Part shown: piece by piece, positions 34,370-45,951 of the stretch | Position numbering within the stretch: position 1 is the first letter of the stretch | How the letters are laid out: the number at the start of each line of letters is the position of its first letter | DNA from: Akebia trifoliata | Taxonomy: Eukaryota > Streptophyta > Magnoliopsida > Ranunculales > Lardizabalaceae | Assembly: GCA_017979445.1 (NCBI GenBank) | Contig: CM030718.1 | Coordinates: 16,470,760 to 16,534,759 of the forward strand | Length of the DNA stretch: 64,000 nucleotides | Direction: 5' to 3' | The notes under the pieces: generated by a model | What the model was told of the DNA's origin: nothing | Seen by the model: only the letters and a program-made list of their open reading frames with translations | The model's database searches: none | Made by a program: the position numbers and the translations under genes

Positions 34370-35059
34370 TGTTTCACAGAGTTGAAAAAGTACCTGGGGA
34401 GACTGCCTATACTCTCCAAACCAGAAGTCAATGAAGAACTCAGGCTATGCCTGGCAATTTCTAAATGTGCGCTAAGCTCAATCTTGGTCAGAATGGGGAT
34501 AGCAGCTGAGCAACCTATCTACTTTTTGAGCGAGACATTCAAAAACTCACAAACATTGTACTCAATGATTGAGTAGATGTACTTTCAAGCACATCATGTC
34601 AAGTCATCATAGATTATCCCTTAAAGTCAATCTTAGCGAAATGGGTTGTGTAGTTAGTAGAATTCAGACTTGAATACAAGCCTAGGGTCTCATTGAAAGG
34701 GCAAGTAGTGGCAAATTTCTTGGCTGACTTTCCAGTAGAAGAAAAATAAAGCTTACATGCAGAAGAACTAGAGAACGTGAAAGATGGGCAAGAGATGAGC
34801 AACCAACCTGGTTGGAAGACCTAAATAGATGGGTCTTCAAGTTTAAAATGATTTGAAATAGGGGTGGTACTAATCACTCTTGATGACACCAAGAGAGAAA
34901 AAATGGTCTGACTTGGGCTTAGAGCGTCAAACAATGAAGCATAATATGAAGTGATGTTTTTTGGCATCAATACACTGATAGGATTGGGGGTAATAGAAGC
35001 TACAATCTATAATAACTTGTAGTTACTAATTAACCATGTCAATGGAACATGAAGATACG
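34370..35059 (+). pseudogene. Tat-type RNase H and start of second RNase H domain, truncated
   Basis: The frame 34382-34576 is the first RNase H (LKKYLGRLPILSKP...LAISKCALSSILV...QPIYFLSETF). Downstream, KWVV.LVEF.LEYKPRVSLKGQVVANFLADF at about 34636-34730 is the conserved connection, and at 34800-35045 a second RNase H is recognisable (ASNNEA.YE, then LLINHVNG). Tat elements are known for such a dual RNase H. Sequence ends at 35059 where another LTR begins, so integrase and 3' LTR are absent. Confidence 0.75.
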
Positions 35060-37017
35060 TGATTTTTTATTTCTAAAAATTACTTCAACGAAGGTTTGGA
35101 GTCGCTACCACTCATTTTTATAAAATTGTATGAATGGTCACCCGAAATACGTTTTTAGAAAAAGTGTCATTTTTGGCGTTTAGTGACTCTCGTATGAATA
35201 AAGTACCACTCTATCCAAGATCTAGGTAAGTGGCTCGGTTAGAAAAAGCGAAAGGTGTTAGGTACCCCTTTCTTTCCACCAATTAGTGGTAGCCTTAAAA
35301 TAACTTGGTCATTTTGGATGAAAATGCAAATAAAATAAAAGTGCCACGTGTTGATGACTTGTACCCTATGTAGGGATTTGCTTTTGACTTGGAATATAGA
35401 ATCATCTAATTAAAGGAGACGATTCTTATAAACAATTAGCTTTGGGAACTACATATTTTTTTTGAAAAGTATTGGCTTTGGTTATGGGTCCATTCTCATG
35501 AGTTGAGAAGGACCTAAATACCGATTGCCTCAAAATGATTGAAATGCTTAAAATCAGTTTTATTTTGAAAGTGGTTACAACCCCTATACTTCCAACTGAA
35601 TCGAAGTTCGATCTATTAGAGATAGGGGAGGGGGAGCATCATAACTTAACTCTTTCTAAAATAAAAATTAAATAGGCGAAAGGGATAATAGAAGAGGGAT
35701 ATGGATTGGAAAGAAGGAGAGAAAAGAGGGGATTTATGTGTCCTTTTGACCCACCTGGAAGCCTTAATGTCTTCTTTTTTCTCTTCCATTTTCTTCTTCT
35801 TAGATCTTTAGTAGAATCGTTAAAGTAGAGATTTTTTTAAGGTAGAGAAGTGAGGGGAGGAGAGAGTTGAGAGAATTATTTTTTCATTTATTTTTTAGAC
35901 TTAGACCTAGTACCCATTTTGGAAGGTGGGAGGTGTATTTATACCTGTTAAGGATTGCTTTTGAGGGTATAATAGAGTAAAAAGGTAAAAAAGTAGAGAA
36001 TGGTGTGGGGTCAGAGGATGAGGGGTATGAAATTTAGAATTAGGATGAGGATATTTGTGAAAGGGAAGTGAATGGATAGTTTTTTAGCTCAAATGGTTTG
36101 GATCCTCCCCAACCCATTAGGATTGAGTATTTGGTGAGGTAAAATGATAGGGTGTTAAGGTGAAAGAATAAGATTGAGTGTTAGTTAGGATGAGGAGGTG
36201 TAGTATTTGAATAAAAGAATAAGAGGTTAGTGGTTAGGTTTTGAAAGGGTGAAGGAGATTGTGACAAGTGTAAAAAGAGTATGGAGATGGAGTATTTAGG
36301 TGAGTTAATTTGAGGGAAGAGGTGTAGGGATGGCTAGTGAGAATAGGTTGAGGATGAATGATGAAGGGGGTATGGGTTATGATGTAGGTTGGTGGTTGTG
36401 TTAGAGAAAAGTAGTGGATTAGGTTTATGACATGGAGTGTGGGGGATATGGGTTGTGATGTGGGTTGGCAGTTGTGTTAGAGAAAGGTGAGGGGTTAAGT
36501 TGAGTATGATGATTTTTTTAGGAAGTGAGTTGTCGTGTTGACAAGTGTACATTAGATGATCAAAAGTTGATTAGGTGATGTGGATTTGAATTGGTTTGGG
36601 CTTTGATGTGTTGGACATGGGTTTTTAAAAAGGTTTTAGGTTCTTTGGGATTGGGTAGGATTTATTTTAGGATGAAATTTTGAGGGTAAGTGAGCTTTAC
36701 AATTTAGGTAATATGGAATTAGGTTTAGGCTAAGTTGGCTGAGGTAGGGAGTGATTTTTGAAGAATTGAGGGTTTGTGGGCCTTAAGTTGCCTTAGGGTA
36801 ATTTTAATCCTGAGGGTGGAGCGGAGAAAGGTGGAGGTATGCCAAGTCTTTATTGTGGGTCCTTTAGAGCTATACGAGGTCATAGGGACCCTCAATTCAA
36901 TAAAAATGCTATGTTTCGATGATTTGGACTTTTTAGCCCTGTTTACAAATCGTATTAGAAAATCTGATATTTTTGGATCCTTTTGAGTGAGGGCCCATTC
37001 AATTTGGGGTGTCTACA
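35060..37017 (-). repeat. Ogre-type LTR, minus orientation (3' LTR)
   Basis: Its minus-strand start is TGTAGACACCCC (37017 leftward), the same start as the LTRs at 43025 and 45951, and it is preceded on that strand by the purine tract AGAAGGGCAGC (37018-37028), so it is a 3' LTR. It contains the lineage block AAAGGTGTTAGGTACC (35249-35264) and a minus-strand TATAAATA at 35936-35943. The interior at 36121-36540 is almost free of cytosine on the plus strand. No PBS lies at 35059. Confidence 0.75.
36371..36492. repeat. 76-bp-spaced direct repeat inside LTR
   Basis: TATGGGTTATGATGTAGG at 36371 recurs as TATGGGTTGTGATGTGGG at 36447, each followed by TTGGYRGTTGTGTTAGAGAAA. Confidence 0.7.
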
Positions 37018-37405
37018 GCTGCCCTTCTATGCAAGAATTACATGCAAAGAATAGACTAAACCTCTATTTGTACGGGCCAAAATTTTTTGTTAAAACATGA
37101 TTTGAAAACACCGTGTGGATCGACAATTTTTGTAGAAAATGGCTACCCAAGCATGGGGACTGACAAGGTTTGTCTTATTAATTCCTTGATCTCGATGGCA
37201 TGGATCTCATTTGAGATCTAGGATTTGATGAAGATTTGATCAATTTTGAAATTTGGGTGTTTTCAATCGTGTTTCGACAAATCGAAATTGAATGCATCTC
37301 AAAAGGATTTTTTTGAAATTCTTTAAAAATTTTTTTTTGTGAGAAGGTTTAATGGTGTTTGAACCAGTTGGTAATCACACCCTCCTTTCTTAAGATCTCG
37401 TTGCA
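37018..37405 (-). other. 3' untranslated sequence next to Ogre-type LTR
   Basis: Polypurine tract at 37018-37028 on the minus strand, then about 380 bp without a recognisable gene, up to the start of the antisense ORF. Confidence 0.5.
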
Positions 37406-38850
37406 ATGAGGCTTGATCAAGGCCATGTTGGGGTGTTCGGTTCCCAACTCAACCTTTTCCTTTTTGGGAAACACGAGATGACTCCCACCGTTAAGGAGTT
37501 TGAAGTGCTATTGGGCCTTGAAATGTCAGGTATGGTAGTTGTTTCGCTTTTCCGCTTGGGTTATCGTGGCAAGGCTTTCGAATTTTTGAGGAGGAACCGA
37601 AAATTATTGAAGATTTTGGATGGCGAGTCAATTTTGAAGACAATGTCTAAGTCTTTCTTGATTGAACATCTTTTGAATCCTTTGAAGTCGTTGGTTAGCT
37701 TCAATGCTTTCACTTTGATGGTAGTGAGTCAACTTCTGTTTCCGGGTGGCAAAGACATCATGAACTTCCCTCTCATTCATGTAATACAACAAGTCCGGGA
37801 GAGACGTCGGTTGGCTCTCATGTTTCTAATTGAGATGTTTCAATCGCTCACGGCGTATTCATCTAGTCATGAGTAGATTTTTCGAGGATATGCTCCACTC
37901 CTGCAAGTAAGTTCCAAACTTAGCATAGATTTACAATTTAAATTTTCTAGTTTTCAAGAGTTTAGAACGTTTCTCTTTTTGTAGCTTTGATTCATAGATC
38001 ATGTGGCTTCAATTGAAGTCGTTAATCATCTGTTTTGAGTCAATGCCGACCTCATGCTTATGATGTTGAGACGAGTGACCCCTTTGATCTCGGATGGTAA
38101 AGAGGAGTGGTTTGCCTTTGTTTGCAACCTTGATGATGATGCAGTGCAATAGGTTGGTGCATTCCAGCCTCGAGGGTCACTTTTGATTTCCTTTGACAAG
38201 GTCCGTTTCCTTGTTTTGATTGGTCTTCATGAGACAACTCACTATGTACCAGTTCAGGTTTCTTAGCAATTTGGTTATGATCAAGGTGTGCTCATTCCTA
38301 AGAATTTTAACTAGCTGGTTGGTCATTTATCATCTACACTTCTGAGTCGACTTGTGAAAGAATGGAGTCGAGTTGAGATTTTGAGTTGACCCATCTTCGC
38401 GACTCATCTATTCCCATCATACTTGTATTGGATTCAAGAGCTCATTTCTAGGAGGCAATCGGTGTCGGTAGTGTCTCGAGTACATTTTGGTGCTTTATCT
38501 TTCTTTGATGATCAAGATCTAGTGGAGGAGTCCCAAACTGATCATCGTCAAATTCAAGCTATTTGACTCAAATTTGAAAATAAGAGGCAGAAAGAGATCA
38601 CTCGACTGACATCCAAACTTGCACAGCCGAGATCTAGTGATAGTGGAGAAGTAGCTAGGCTTCAAGTCAAAGTTGTTAAGTTGAGGGACAGGCTTGTCCA
38701 GAGTCCTCATTTGGTCGATTTTGCAGTGTATTTGGTGAGTCGCGATGCTTCGAATGCTGAAAGAATGATAGCTAGCCAAGTTACCTAGATCTGTGCTCTA
38801 AAGGAATGCCTTGACTCTATTTTTATTTATTACCATGATGTTTGACGGGT
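37406..38850 (+). pseudogene. DUF7745-like antisense ORF in an Ogre-type element
   Basis: The first 156 codons (37406-37876) are open. Residues about 10-35 read GVFGSQLNLFLFGKHEMTPT and are followed by a helical part. Residues about 100-150 contain FNAFTLMVVSQLLFPGG and then LALMFLIEMFQSLTA, the order seen in DUF7745 proteins (a hydrophobic block ending FP, then a block ending ET(F).SL.A). After several stops the same strand continues with a GSLLISFDKVRFLVLIGLHE block at about 38169 and a Lys/Gln-rich coiled coil at about 38535-38720 (RQKEITRLTSKLAQ). The adjacent integrase and LTR are on the opposite strand, so this ORF is antisense to its element. Function unknown; broken by at least six stops. 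Confidence 0.55.
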
Positions 38851-40489
38851 TATGTGTTGTATTATCGCTTTTTGTGTTTTGTTGTCATTATCTGAATGTA
38901 TGTAAAACATTGAAAGATTTAATGTAAAGAAAATAAGTTATGAATTTACTTGGCCTCATGTATATCTATTGTTCTTAAAACCACAAAATTTTGTTGAATA
39001 AGTCCTAGATTTGTCATCATTGGCCAAAATAGTAATTTTTTGAAATTTTATGAAATGTCTTTATCAAATGAGCATGATAAATTCGAAATTTGTGGAATCT
39101 TTGGTTGTGAAAGTCTCGATATTTTTGCCAATCATAGGGGATACAAACGCTAATTATTTTTTCAGTTCCTTTAGAGTCATCTCCAATGCCTTGGTATTGG
39201 AAGACTGTTACCTATTCGGAATCTAGGAATTTTTTGGAACGATTTTACCGTTCACAATTTATACTCTTGCGGGCTAGGAGTTCTTGTGTTTTATTTTTTT
39301 ATTTTTTTATTTTTTTTTTATCTTTCCCTTATTGCCCCTAGAGCCAATTACGATTTTCACCAAACTCGATTTCCACGTTTTTGCCGTTGAGTAAATAGAA
39401 GCTCTGGCTCTTGCCCCTGCTTAACTATGAGTACGAGTTGGAGCTCTTGGGTTCATGACTGGTGCTATTGCTATTGAATCATCTCTTTGAAGGCCAAATG
39501 CCACATCAGTAAGAGAAGTGGGCAAAAAAGCAGCTCTCCTAACCGGTACCGGTGGTGGTGTCATAGAAGTAAGCGCTGTTGTCGGAAGGAGTAAGGACTA
39601 AATGCCCAGAGTCAACTGCTGGTGGTACATATAGGTGGTTTTGATCTTGCCATATTATGATTCTTTTACTCATAGTGCCCTTTCAGTTTTTTACTCTGTC
39701 CTTTCAGACTATACTTATACTTTTTTACATTATAATTTTTGCTTAGAGTCTCTATGTCTCAATGCCTTGGTGACCCAAGTTGGGTTGTGACTTCAATGAC
39801 TCTACTCTTGTAGTGGCACTTTTTATTGAGTGATCGATCTAAATTCTCCTCTCGAGTTTGCTGACAACTTTTCGTGGTTTGGTAACACAAGTTGAGTTGC
39901 AAGATCGGCTACTCTATGTTTTAAGATGTTCTTTTTTTCGAATATCCAACCTGGATTCCTTTCTCGAGTCTTCCAATGACTAATAAGACTTGAGGTCTAG
40001 ATCACGTTCAAAGATCATTGGTGTTGCCATCGTTATTGTGATGCCTTAGAACCTTCCTTGATCCAGAAGGACTTTTGATGGGACAAAACGTTTGCTTAGG
40101 TTAAGGGTAGTGGAAAGATATAAAAAAGTTAAGGTTTGGGTCTGTCTAGAGTGGGTTAGACATGAGATTTGTCTATTTTTATTTCGAAGAGGTGATCTAT
40201 GTCCCCTTCCAGCGTCTCTCAAACTTGTTTAGGCTGGAGATTTGGGTCGAGCTTAAGATCAAATGTTCGAGTTTTTGAATTTTTTAAATTTTTTATATTT
40301 TTAACCGTTCACAGTTCATCTTCATGTGGGCCAGGAAGTTGACTCTTTGATGATCTTTCTTTCACTTTTTTTTATAATGTTGACTTGCCCCAGTATGAAA
40401 GTGAAGGCTCAAAAAGGTTGACTATGGATAATGTTTTTGGAAAAATAGAATAATGGCCTTTCATCATCTCAAGATCAGGTTTTAGGCGT
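38851..40489 (-). other. Ogre-type 3' region, non-coding
   Basis: No supported ORF. It holds a dispersed repeat of about 40 bp (39248-39287 and 40303-40343: ACCGTTCACARTTYAT...GCGGGCTAGGAGTT against GTGGGCCAGGAAGTT), a T-rich run near 39290-39320, and two GTTGRGTTG modules near 39780 and 39890. Confidence 0.5.
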
Positions 40490-41270
40490 AGTATTTCTTA
40501 GCGTATCAGCATTGATCGATTGAGGAAAGACTTCTCCATACATCTTAGTGAGGATCAGAGCTTTCCAGTCATCTCCTTTTGTACGATAAATGGTCCCTCA
40601 TATTTTGATCGAAACTTTCTTCTAGCGTCTTCTTAGATTGACCGAATCTTCTTCAAGACAATGTCTCCTGGCGAGAACTCCCTAGGTTTGACTTTTTTAT
40701 CGTAGGCACGAACAATTCGTCGTCGATAGATTTGTCTATGGAAAATGGCTGCAAGGCGCTTTTCTTCAATCAGATTGAACTGGTCGAATCGAGCTTGAAC
40801 CCATTCAACTGTATCTAACTCTGTTTCTTTCAAGATTCAAAAGTAGGGGATCTCAACTTCTACGGGCAAGACTACTTCCATTTCGTATACTAGTGAGTAA
40901 GGAGTTGCCCCAGTCGAAGTCCTGAACGAGGTTCGATATGCGTGAAGTGCAAAAGGCAACTTGTCATGCCAATCATTGTATGTAAATGTCATATTCTCGA
41001 TGATTCTTTTAATATTCTTATTGGCTACCTCGACGGCTCCATTCATCTTGGGTCTGTAGGGTACCTAGTTATGATGAGTAATTGGAAGTCTTCACACATC
41101 TTTATCATGTCCCTATTTTTGAAGTTTTTGGCATTGTCCGTTACTATTCCGTTAAGAAACTCATATCGACAAATGATGTTGTTCTTGACAAACTTCAGGA
41201 CATTGCTTTTTGTGACATTAGGGTAAGACGTCGCTTCTACCCACTTAGTGAAGTAATCAATAGCAACTAG
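40490..41270 (-). pseudogene. Ogre-type integrase, C-terminal two thirds
   Basis: Minus strand. The frame 41273-41043 starts LVAIDYFTKWVEA and contains GIVTDNAKNF with the second catalytic Asp. After one in-frame stop the frame 41046-40837 has NGAVEVANKNIKRIIE (catalytic Glu), then ALHAYRTSFRTSTGATPY and VLPVE. The frame 40833-40633 has the C-terminal domain (DKKVKPREFSPGDIVLKK). The zinc finger and first Asp would lie to the right but are cut off at 41271 by a CACTA-type end. Typical Ogre/Tat signature; dead because of stops and truncation. Confidence 0.85.
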
Positions 41271-43024
41271 CACTACAAGAAAATAGTGACTCTGGAATCA
41301 AATTATAAAACAGATTTAATCAGTTTCTAATGAAAAACGGGTTTAAACCGTTTTACCTGTTAAAGCTGTTTTAATCATGTTTTAAATGTCGCATTTCCCG
41401 TCTCATTATATGGGAATGAACCACTCTCTCTGTCTCTCTGTCTCTGTATCACAGTCGATCCCTCAACCACTCAATCTCATCCCTCTCTCTCTCTCAGTTT
41501 CTCCTTCGATCGACCTCTCAGTCGCTCTCTCAGTCAATTCCTCAACCACTAGATCTCATCTCAATGTTAAAAGCCATTTTAATATAAGAACATTGGAAGA
41601 TAAACATTCTTTAATTCCTCATTCTAACAGGAACGAAGAAGATGGCTGAAGCGTAAGAACCTGAGCAGTCTCCCTTCTTCATCTTCCATCTTCGATAGTC
41701 ACATTCGGGCTCTCATTTTCACAGAAATGTAAAAAGAAAGAACCATAAAAGCTCGAGTAGGTTTGATCTTCCATCTTCGATCTTCACTCAACCTTAACTC
41801 TATCTTTTCGATTTCATTCTTCACAAAATCCTAAATCTAATTTCGGATTTGTCTCTCAAATCCTAAATCAATCTTCACGAAACCCTAAATCTCATTGTTG
41901 ATCTGTCTCTTAAACAAAAAATTGATCTTGTCGATTTATCTATTTTCATTGAGATTTCAAGTTCAACATTGAAATTTTCAGAGAAGACATCAATATTTGA
42001 TCCTCGAACAAAAGACATTGGACATTGTGGATTTAAAGCTCGATCAGGTTTGATTTTGATAAAGTTCTGTGGATTGTGCTTTCTATTTATTTCTATGAAT
42101 TTTAGTGTTATTTCTGGAATTCTTCTCTATGAAGAAGCTTCATTCCACCTCTTTCTAGATCGGAACATAATTAAACTTGTTTATGAGAAGGAGAGGCAAG
42201 CAAATGATTCTACATATTGGTATTTGTTTTACTATCTCCATGTTTTATTTTTCAACTTTCTTGGTATGAACATATTGTTCTTTGTAGTTGAGTTAAAATT
42301 GTCTGTTTTTCTTTTTTGGATGATTCACTTGTTCTTTTTGTAATGGTTTCAGGGTGTTGTTTGAATTGATATGGAGGGACTATTTCAAGTTTCTATCAAT
42401 TAAATATGGAAATTCTATCTTCCATATAGGTAACAAACAGATACCAAGTTTCTTACTTTTCACTAATTAATCATTAAAAATTAATATATAGTTTTAGAAA
42501 GAGTTTAGTTGGTTGAACATCTCATTAAAGTTACTTTTCACTGATTGAGATAACAAATAACAGAACATGTCTTGAGAATGTCCTTTATTGATCATATTGG
42601 TTTTTCATACTTTCTGTTATCGAGATGGAAATTACATTGATCTATGTTTAAACTTAAATGTAATTTTCATTTTTTTTTCTTTCCTTTATGATGAAATATT
42701 TTTCAGGTGGCCCAAGAAAAGTGGAGTCTAATTGGAGCCAAGATCCTGTTTTATTTGAATCTTGGCGAGATGGCCGTACAGGGTAGATTAATCATTGCAT
42801 ATCTTTCTTTATCTTTTTAATCTAATAATGACATATTAAGACTATCTTTGATCTAAGAAAATAAAAAACTGATTTTGTTAAATTTTACGTACCCTCTCAT
42901 CGAAGCTAATATGAAAGAATTGTCCACAACTGGTTTCATGTCGAACCGGGAATGGCAGGTAAATTTGTGTCGATTGAGGAATATTCTTATATCTTACTCT
43001 ACAAATAATGACATTGAGTGCTTG
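41271..43024 (+). mobile_element. CACTA-type transposon end with exon-like interior (partial)
   Basis: Starts CACTACAAGAAAATAG exactly where the integrase homology stops, the canonical CACTA terminus. The preceding TAG (41268-41270) could be one copy of a 3-bp target duplication. The interior is unlike the surrounding retroelements: a CT-rich stretch (41405-41530), AAACCCTAAAT boxes (41880-41895), and candidate GT-AG boundaries, for example an acceptor TATTTTTCAG at about 42697-42706 followed by a short open stretch to about 42780. Frames 41386-41649 (87 codons) and 41969-42343 (124 codons) have no recognisable domain. The other terminus is not seen; an LTR starts at 43025. Confidence 0.5.
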
Positions 43025-44400
43025 TGTAGACACCTCATTTTTGCACTTGCCTGATTAATCAACTCATCAACCCGATCGTGAAGATTCCCAATGATGGATG
43101 ATTATTCCAATGTTCTATTTTGTTACTAGATACGTTTCAGAAATTCGGATGAGGTATCTCAAACTAACAAAACTATAGAAACTACGCTACACTAGGAAAA
43201 TATAACCCCAAAAATATAGAAATCATCATTTTGCAGACAAAAAGAAGATTTACGATAAAAATCACTAAAAAATAATTAAATTATCAAAATACCCCTAACA
43301 TCAAAACATCCTTAGAGCCCCCTTACGCTTAGGAAAACCCATTCGAACATATAAAACAACAAAATGAAATCAAATAAACTATTTCACCAATTTTCACCAA
43401 ATCGATAAAATTATGAAAATCCCCCTCATAAGGGTTGACAATTATTTCACGTAAAAAAATTTCATAATGACACAAATCCATAATCCCATTGAATTCCTTA
43501 CAAAAAATTGATTTCAAAATATCCCGGAACATCGAAAACCGATTTAAAACATAAAAGTTCTCTTCGGGGGCAAAACGATAATTTTTTAATTTTAAAAATT
43601 TTTAATTTCAAAATCAATGAACAAAATCTTAATTAACGTAAAGTCAGACCTTAGTAAAATTAATTTAAAAATCTAAGCAAAGTCAATCTCATAAGACTTA
43701 AGTTAAAAACCTAATCTAAAAAGACCAAGTTAATCTCATAAGACGAAAGTCAAAACCCTAATTTATCTTATCTAAAAAGAGACTTAGTCAAACCCTAATT
43801 CTTCCAAAAAACTCTATAAATATAGAGCCTCCACAACCTAATTTTGTAGGTCAAAGAAAACCCTAGAAAAAATAGGTCAAAAAGTCTCCTTAACCTTCCC
43901 AAAATCCTGATTTTGAAGCCCTAACCCCTTACCTATTATCCAAACCCTAACTTTTGCTCAAAAAACACCCAGAGACCCTTCAAAAACACCTAGAAATCCA
44001 TAAAAGAAATTAAAAAACAATCAGATTTAGGAAGCAGATACTTAATCTTGGAGATCAAAAGCAGATTTAGTGACGGATACAAAGTAAGGAATCTCATACG
44101 AGGAATCTTTCCACTAGATCTCAGGGAACAAATCGTCACAAACATCTAAGTATATTTTTTTTCTATTTATTTTATTTATTTGTTTTAGGTGCTTTAACAA
44201 TGTAGTTTTTTTAAGAAATAGTAGAGACCGGCGTTTGCCAGGCAGGGTTGGTGCCTAACACCTTCCAACCCCATAATGTGATTTCTGGATTTAGTTTTTT
44301 TTTGTAGATTAGTTTTTTTATCCATTTGGAGTCAATGCTCGATTCCTAAACAGTAATAACTAGGTGCCGACTCCCAAACCTCAAAAATAAAAAATGGATC
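43025..44400 (+). repeat. Ogre-type LTR, plus orientation, 3' end truncated
   Basis: Starts TGTAGACACCTCATTTTTGC. Plus-strand TATAAATA at 43815-43822. Near its end it carries the lineage block in plus sense (AGGTGCCGACTCCCAAACCTC), but the last roughly 30 bases expected after GGATC are absent and the opposite-strand LTR starts at 44401. The two LTRs match over most of their length in inverted orientation. Confidence 0.75.
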
Positions 44401-45951
44401 TGAAAGCGCCTTCGATCCGCGGGGTGTGCAGATTCACTTTTGACTTTGAGGTTTAGGAGTCGCCACCTAGTTATTAAAGTTTAGGAATCTAGCATTGACT
44501 CAAAACTCATAAAATAACTAATCTACAAAAGATACTAAGTCTGGCGATCACGTTACGAGATTGGAAAGTGTTAGGTACCAATCTTGCCTGGTAAAAATCG
44601 ATCTTTACTAATTTCCAAGAATATTACATTACTAAAGACCTAAAATAAATAAATAAATAAAGAAATTGTACCTGTGAAGATCACAACGACTTGTTCCCTC
44701 AGATATGATAGAACAACTTCTTGTATGAATTCTCATCGCTTTGTTCTATCACCGGATCTACTTTGGATCTCCAAAATGAAGTATCTCCTCCTTAGATATG
44801 AGTTTTTCCTAGCATTGTGATAGGTTTTCTAGGTGATTTTTGGGGAGTTTTGAAAGTCTTTTTAATAAAAGTTAAGGTTTGGATGATAGGTAAGGGGTTA
44901 GGACTTCAAAATTAGGATTTTGGGAAGGATAGAGTGGCTTTTTGACCTACTTTTTCTAGGATTTTTTTTACCTACGAAATTAGGTTGTAGAAACTCTCTA
45001 TTTATAGAGTTTTTTGGGTAGAGTTAGTGTTTAATTAGGTTTCTTTTAGGGTTTTAAATAAGGTTTTGACTTAAGTCTTATGAGATTGACTTGGTTCATT
45101 TAGATTAGGATTTTAATTAAGATTTTGACTTTAGTCTTATGAGATTGATTTGGTTAGGATTTTAATCAGGGTTTTGACTTAAGTCTTATGAGATTGACTT
45201 GGTCATTTTAGATTAGGGTTTTGACTTAAGTCTTATGAGATTAACTTGATTTCTTTAGATTAGGGTTTTGACTTAAGTCTTATAAGATTGACATGTTTTA
45301 GATTTTTAAATTAATTTTATTAAGATTTTATTTTACGTTAATTAATATTTTATTTATTAATTTTGAAATTAAAAATTTTAAAAATTGGAAAATTATCGTT
45401 TTGCCACGAATAGAACTTTTGTGTTTCAAGTTAATTTTCGATGTTCCGGGATGTTTTGGAATCAATTTTTCGTAAGGAATTTAATGAGATTATTGGTTTG
45501 TATTATTTATGTAATTTTTTGGCGTGAAATGATTGTCAACCCCTGTGAGGGGTATTTTCATAATTTTATCAAATTTGGTGAATATTGGCGAAATGATTTA
45601 TTAGATTTCATTTTTTTTGTTTTATGTATTCGAATGGGTTTCCCTAAGCGTAAAAGAGGCTCTAAGGATGTTTTGGTTTAGGGGTATTTTGGTAATTTGA
45701 TCATTTTTTAATGATTTTTACTGTGAAATTTTTTTTTATCTGCAAGATGATGATTTCTATGTTTTTGGGGTAATATTTTTCTAACGTAATGTGGTTTCTA
45801 TAGTTTTGTTAGTTTGAAATACCTCATCTGAATTTTTTGAAATATATCTAGTAACAAATAAAACATTGGACTAAACATCTATTATTGGGAATTGTCGCGA
45901 TCGGATTGACGAGTTGATTAATCAGGCAAGTGTGAAAATGAGGTGTCTACA
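44401..45951 (-). repeat. Ogre-type LTR, minus orientation (3' LTR)
   Basis: 1551 bp, complete: on the minus strand it starts TGTAGACACCTC (45951) and ends CGCTTTCA (44401). Minus-strand TATAAATA at 44999-45006. Preceded on that strand by a purine-rich AAAGATGAGCATT. By eye it is closer to the inverted neighbour at 43025 than to the LTR at 62656 (roughly 87 against 75 percent, estimated from several hundred bases). The region 45030-45300 has a tandem GACTTAAGTCTTATGAGATTGA repeat. Confidence 0.75.

Noticed and set aside
39795..39806. CTCTTGTAGTG as a possible right end of the CACTA element
   Set aside because: It lies to the left of the CACTACAAGAAAA start at 41271, so the two cannot be the ends of one element in the right orientation, and it lacks the TTTTCTT lead-in.
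41386..42343. Host gene with 87- and 124-codon exons
   Set aside because: No recognisable domain and no coherent exon chain; kept only as the interior of a CACTA-type element.
43025..45951. The inverted LTR pair as a MITE or large foldback transposon
   Set aside because: Both arms are standard Ogre-type LTRs with TGTAGACACC starts, TATA boxes and the lineage block, and no matching target duplication flanks the unit.
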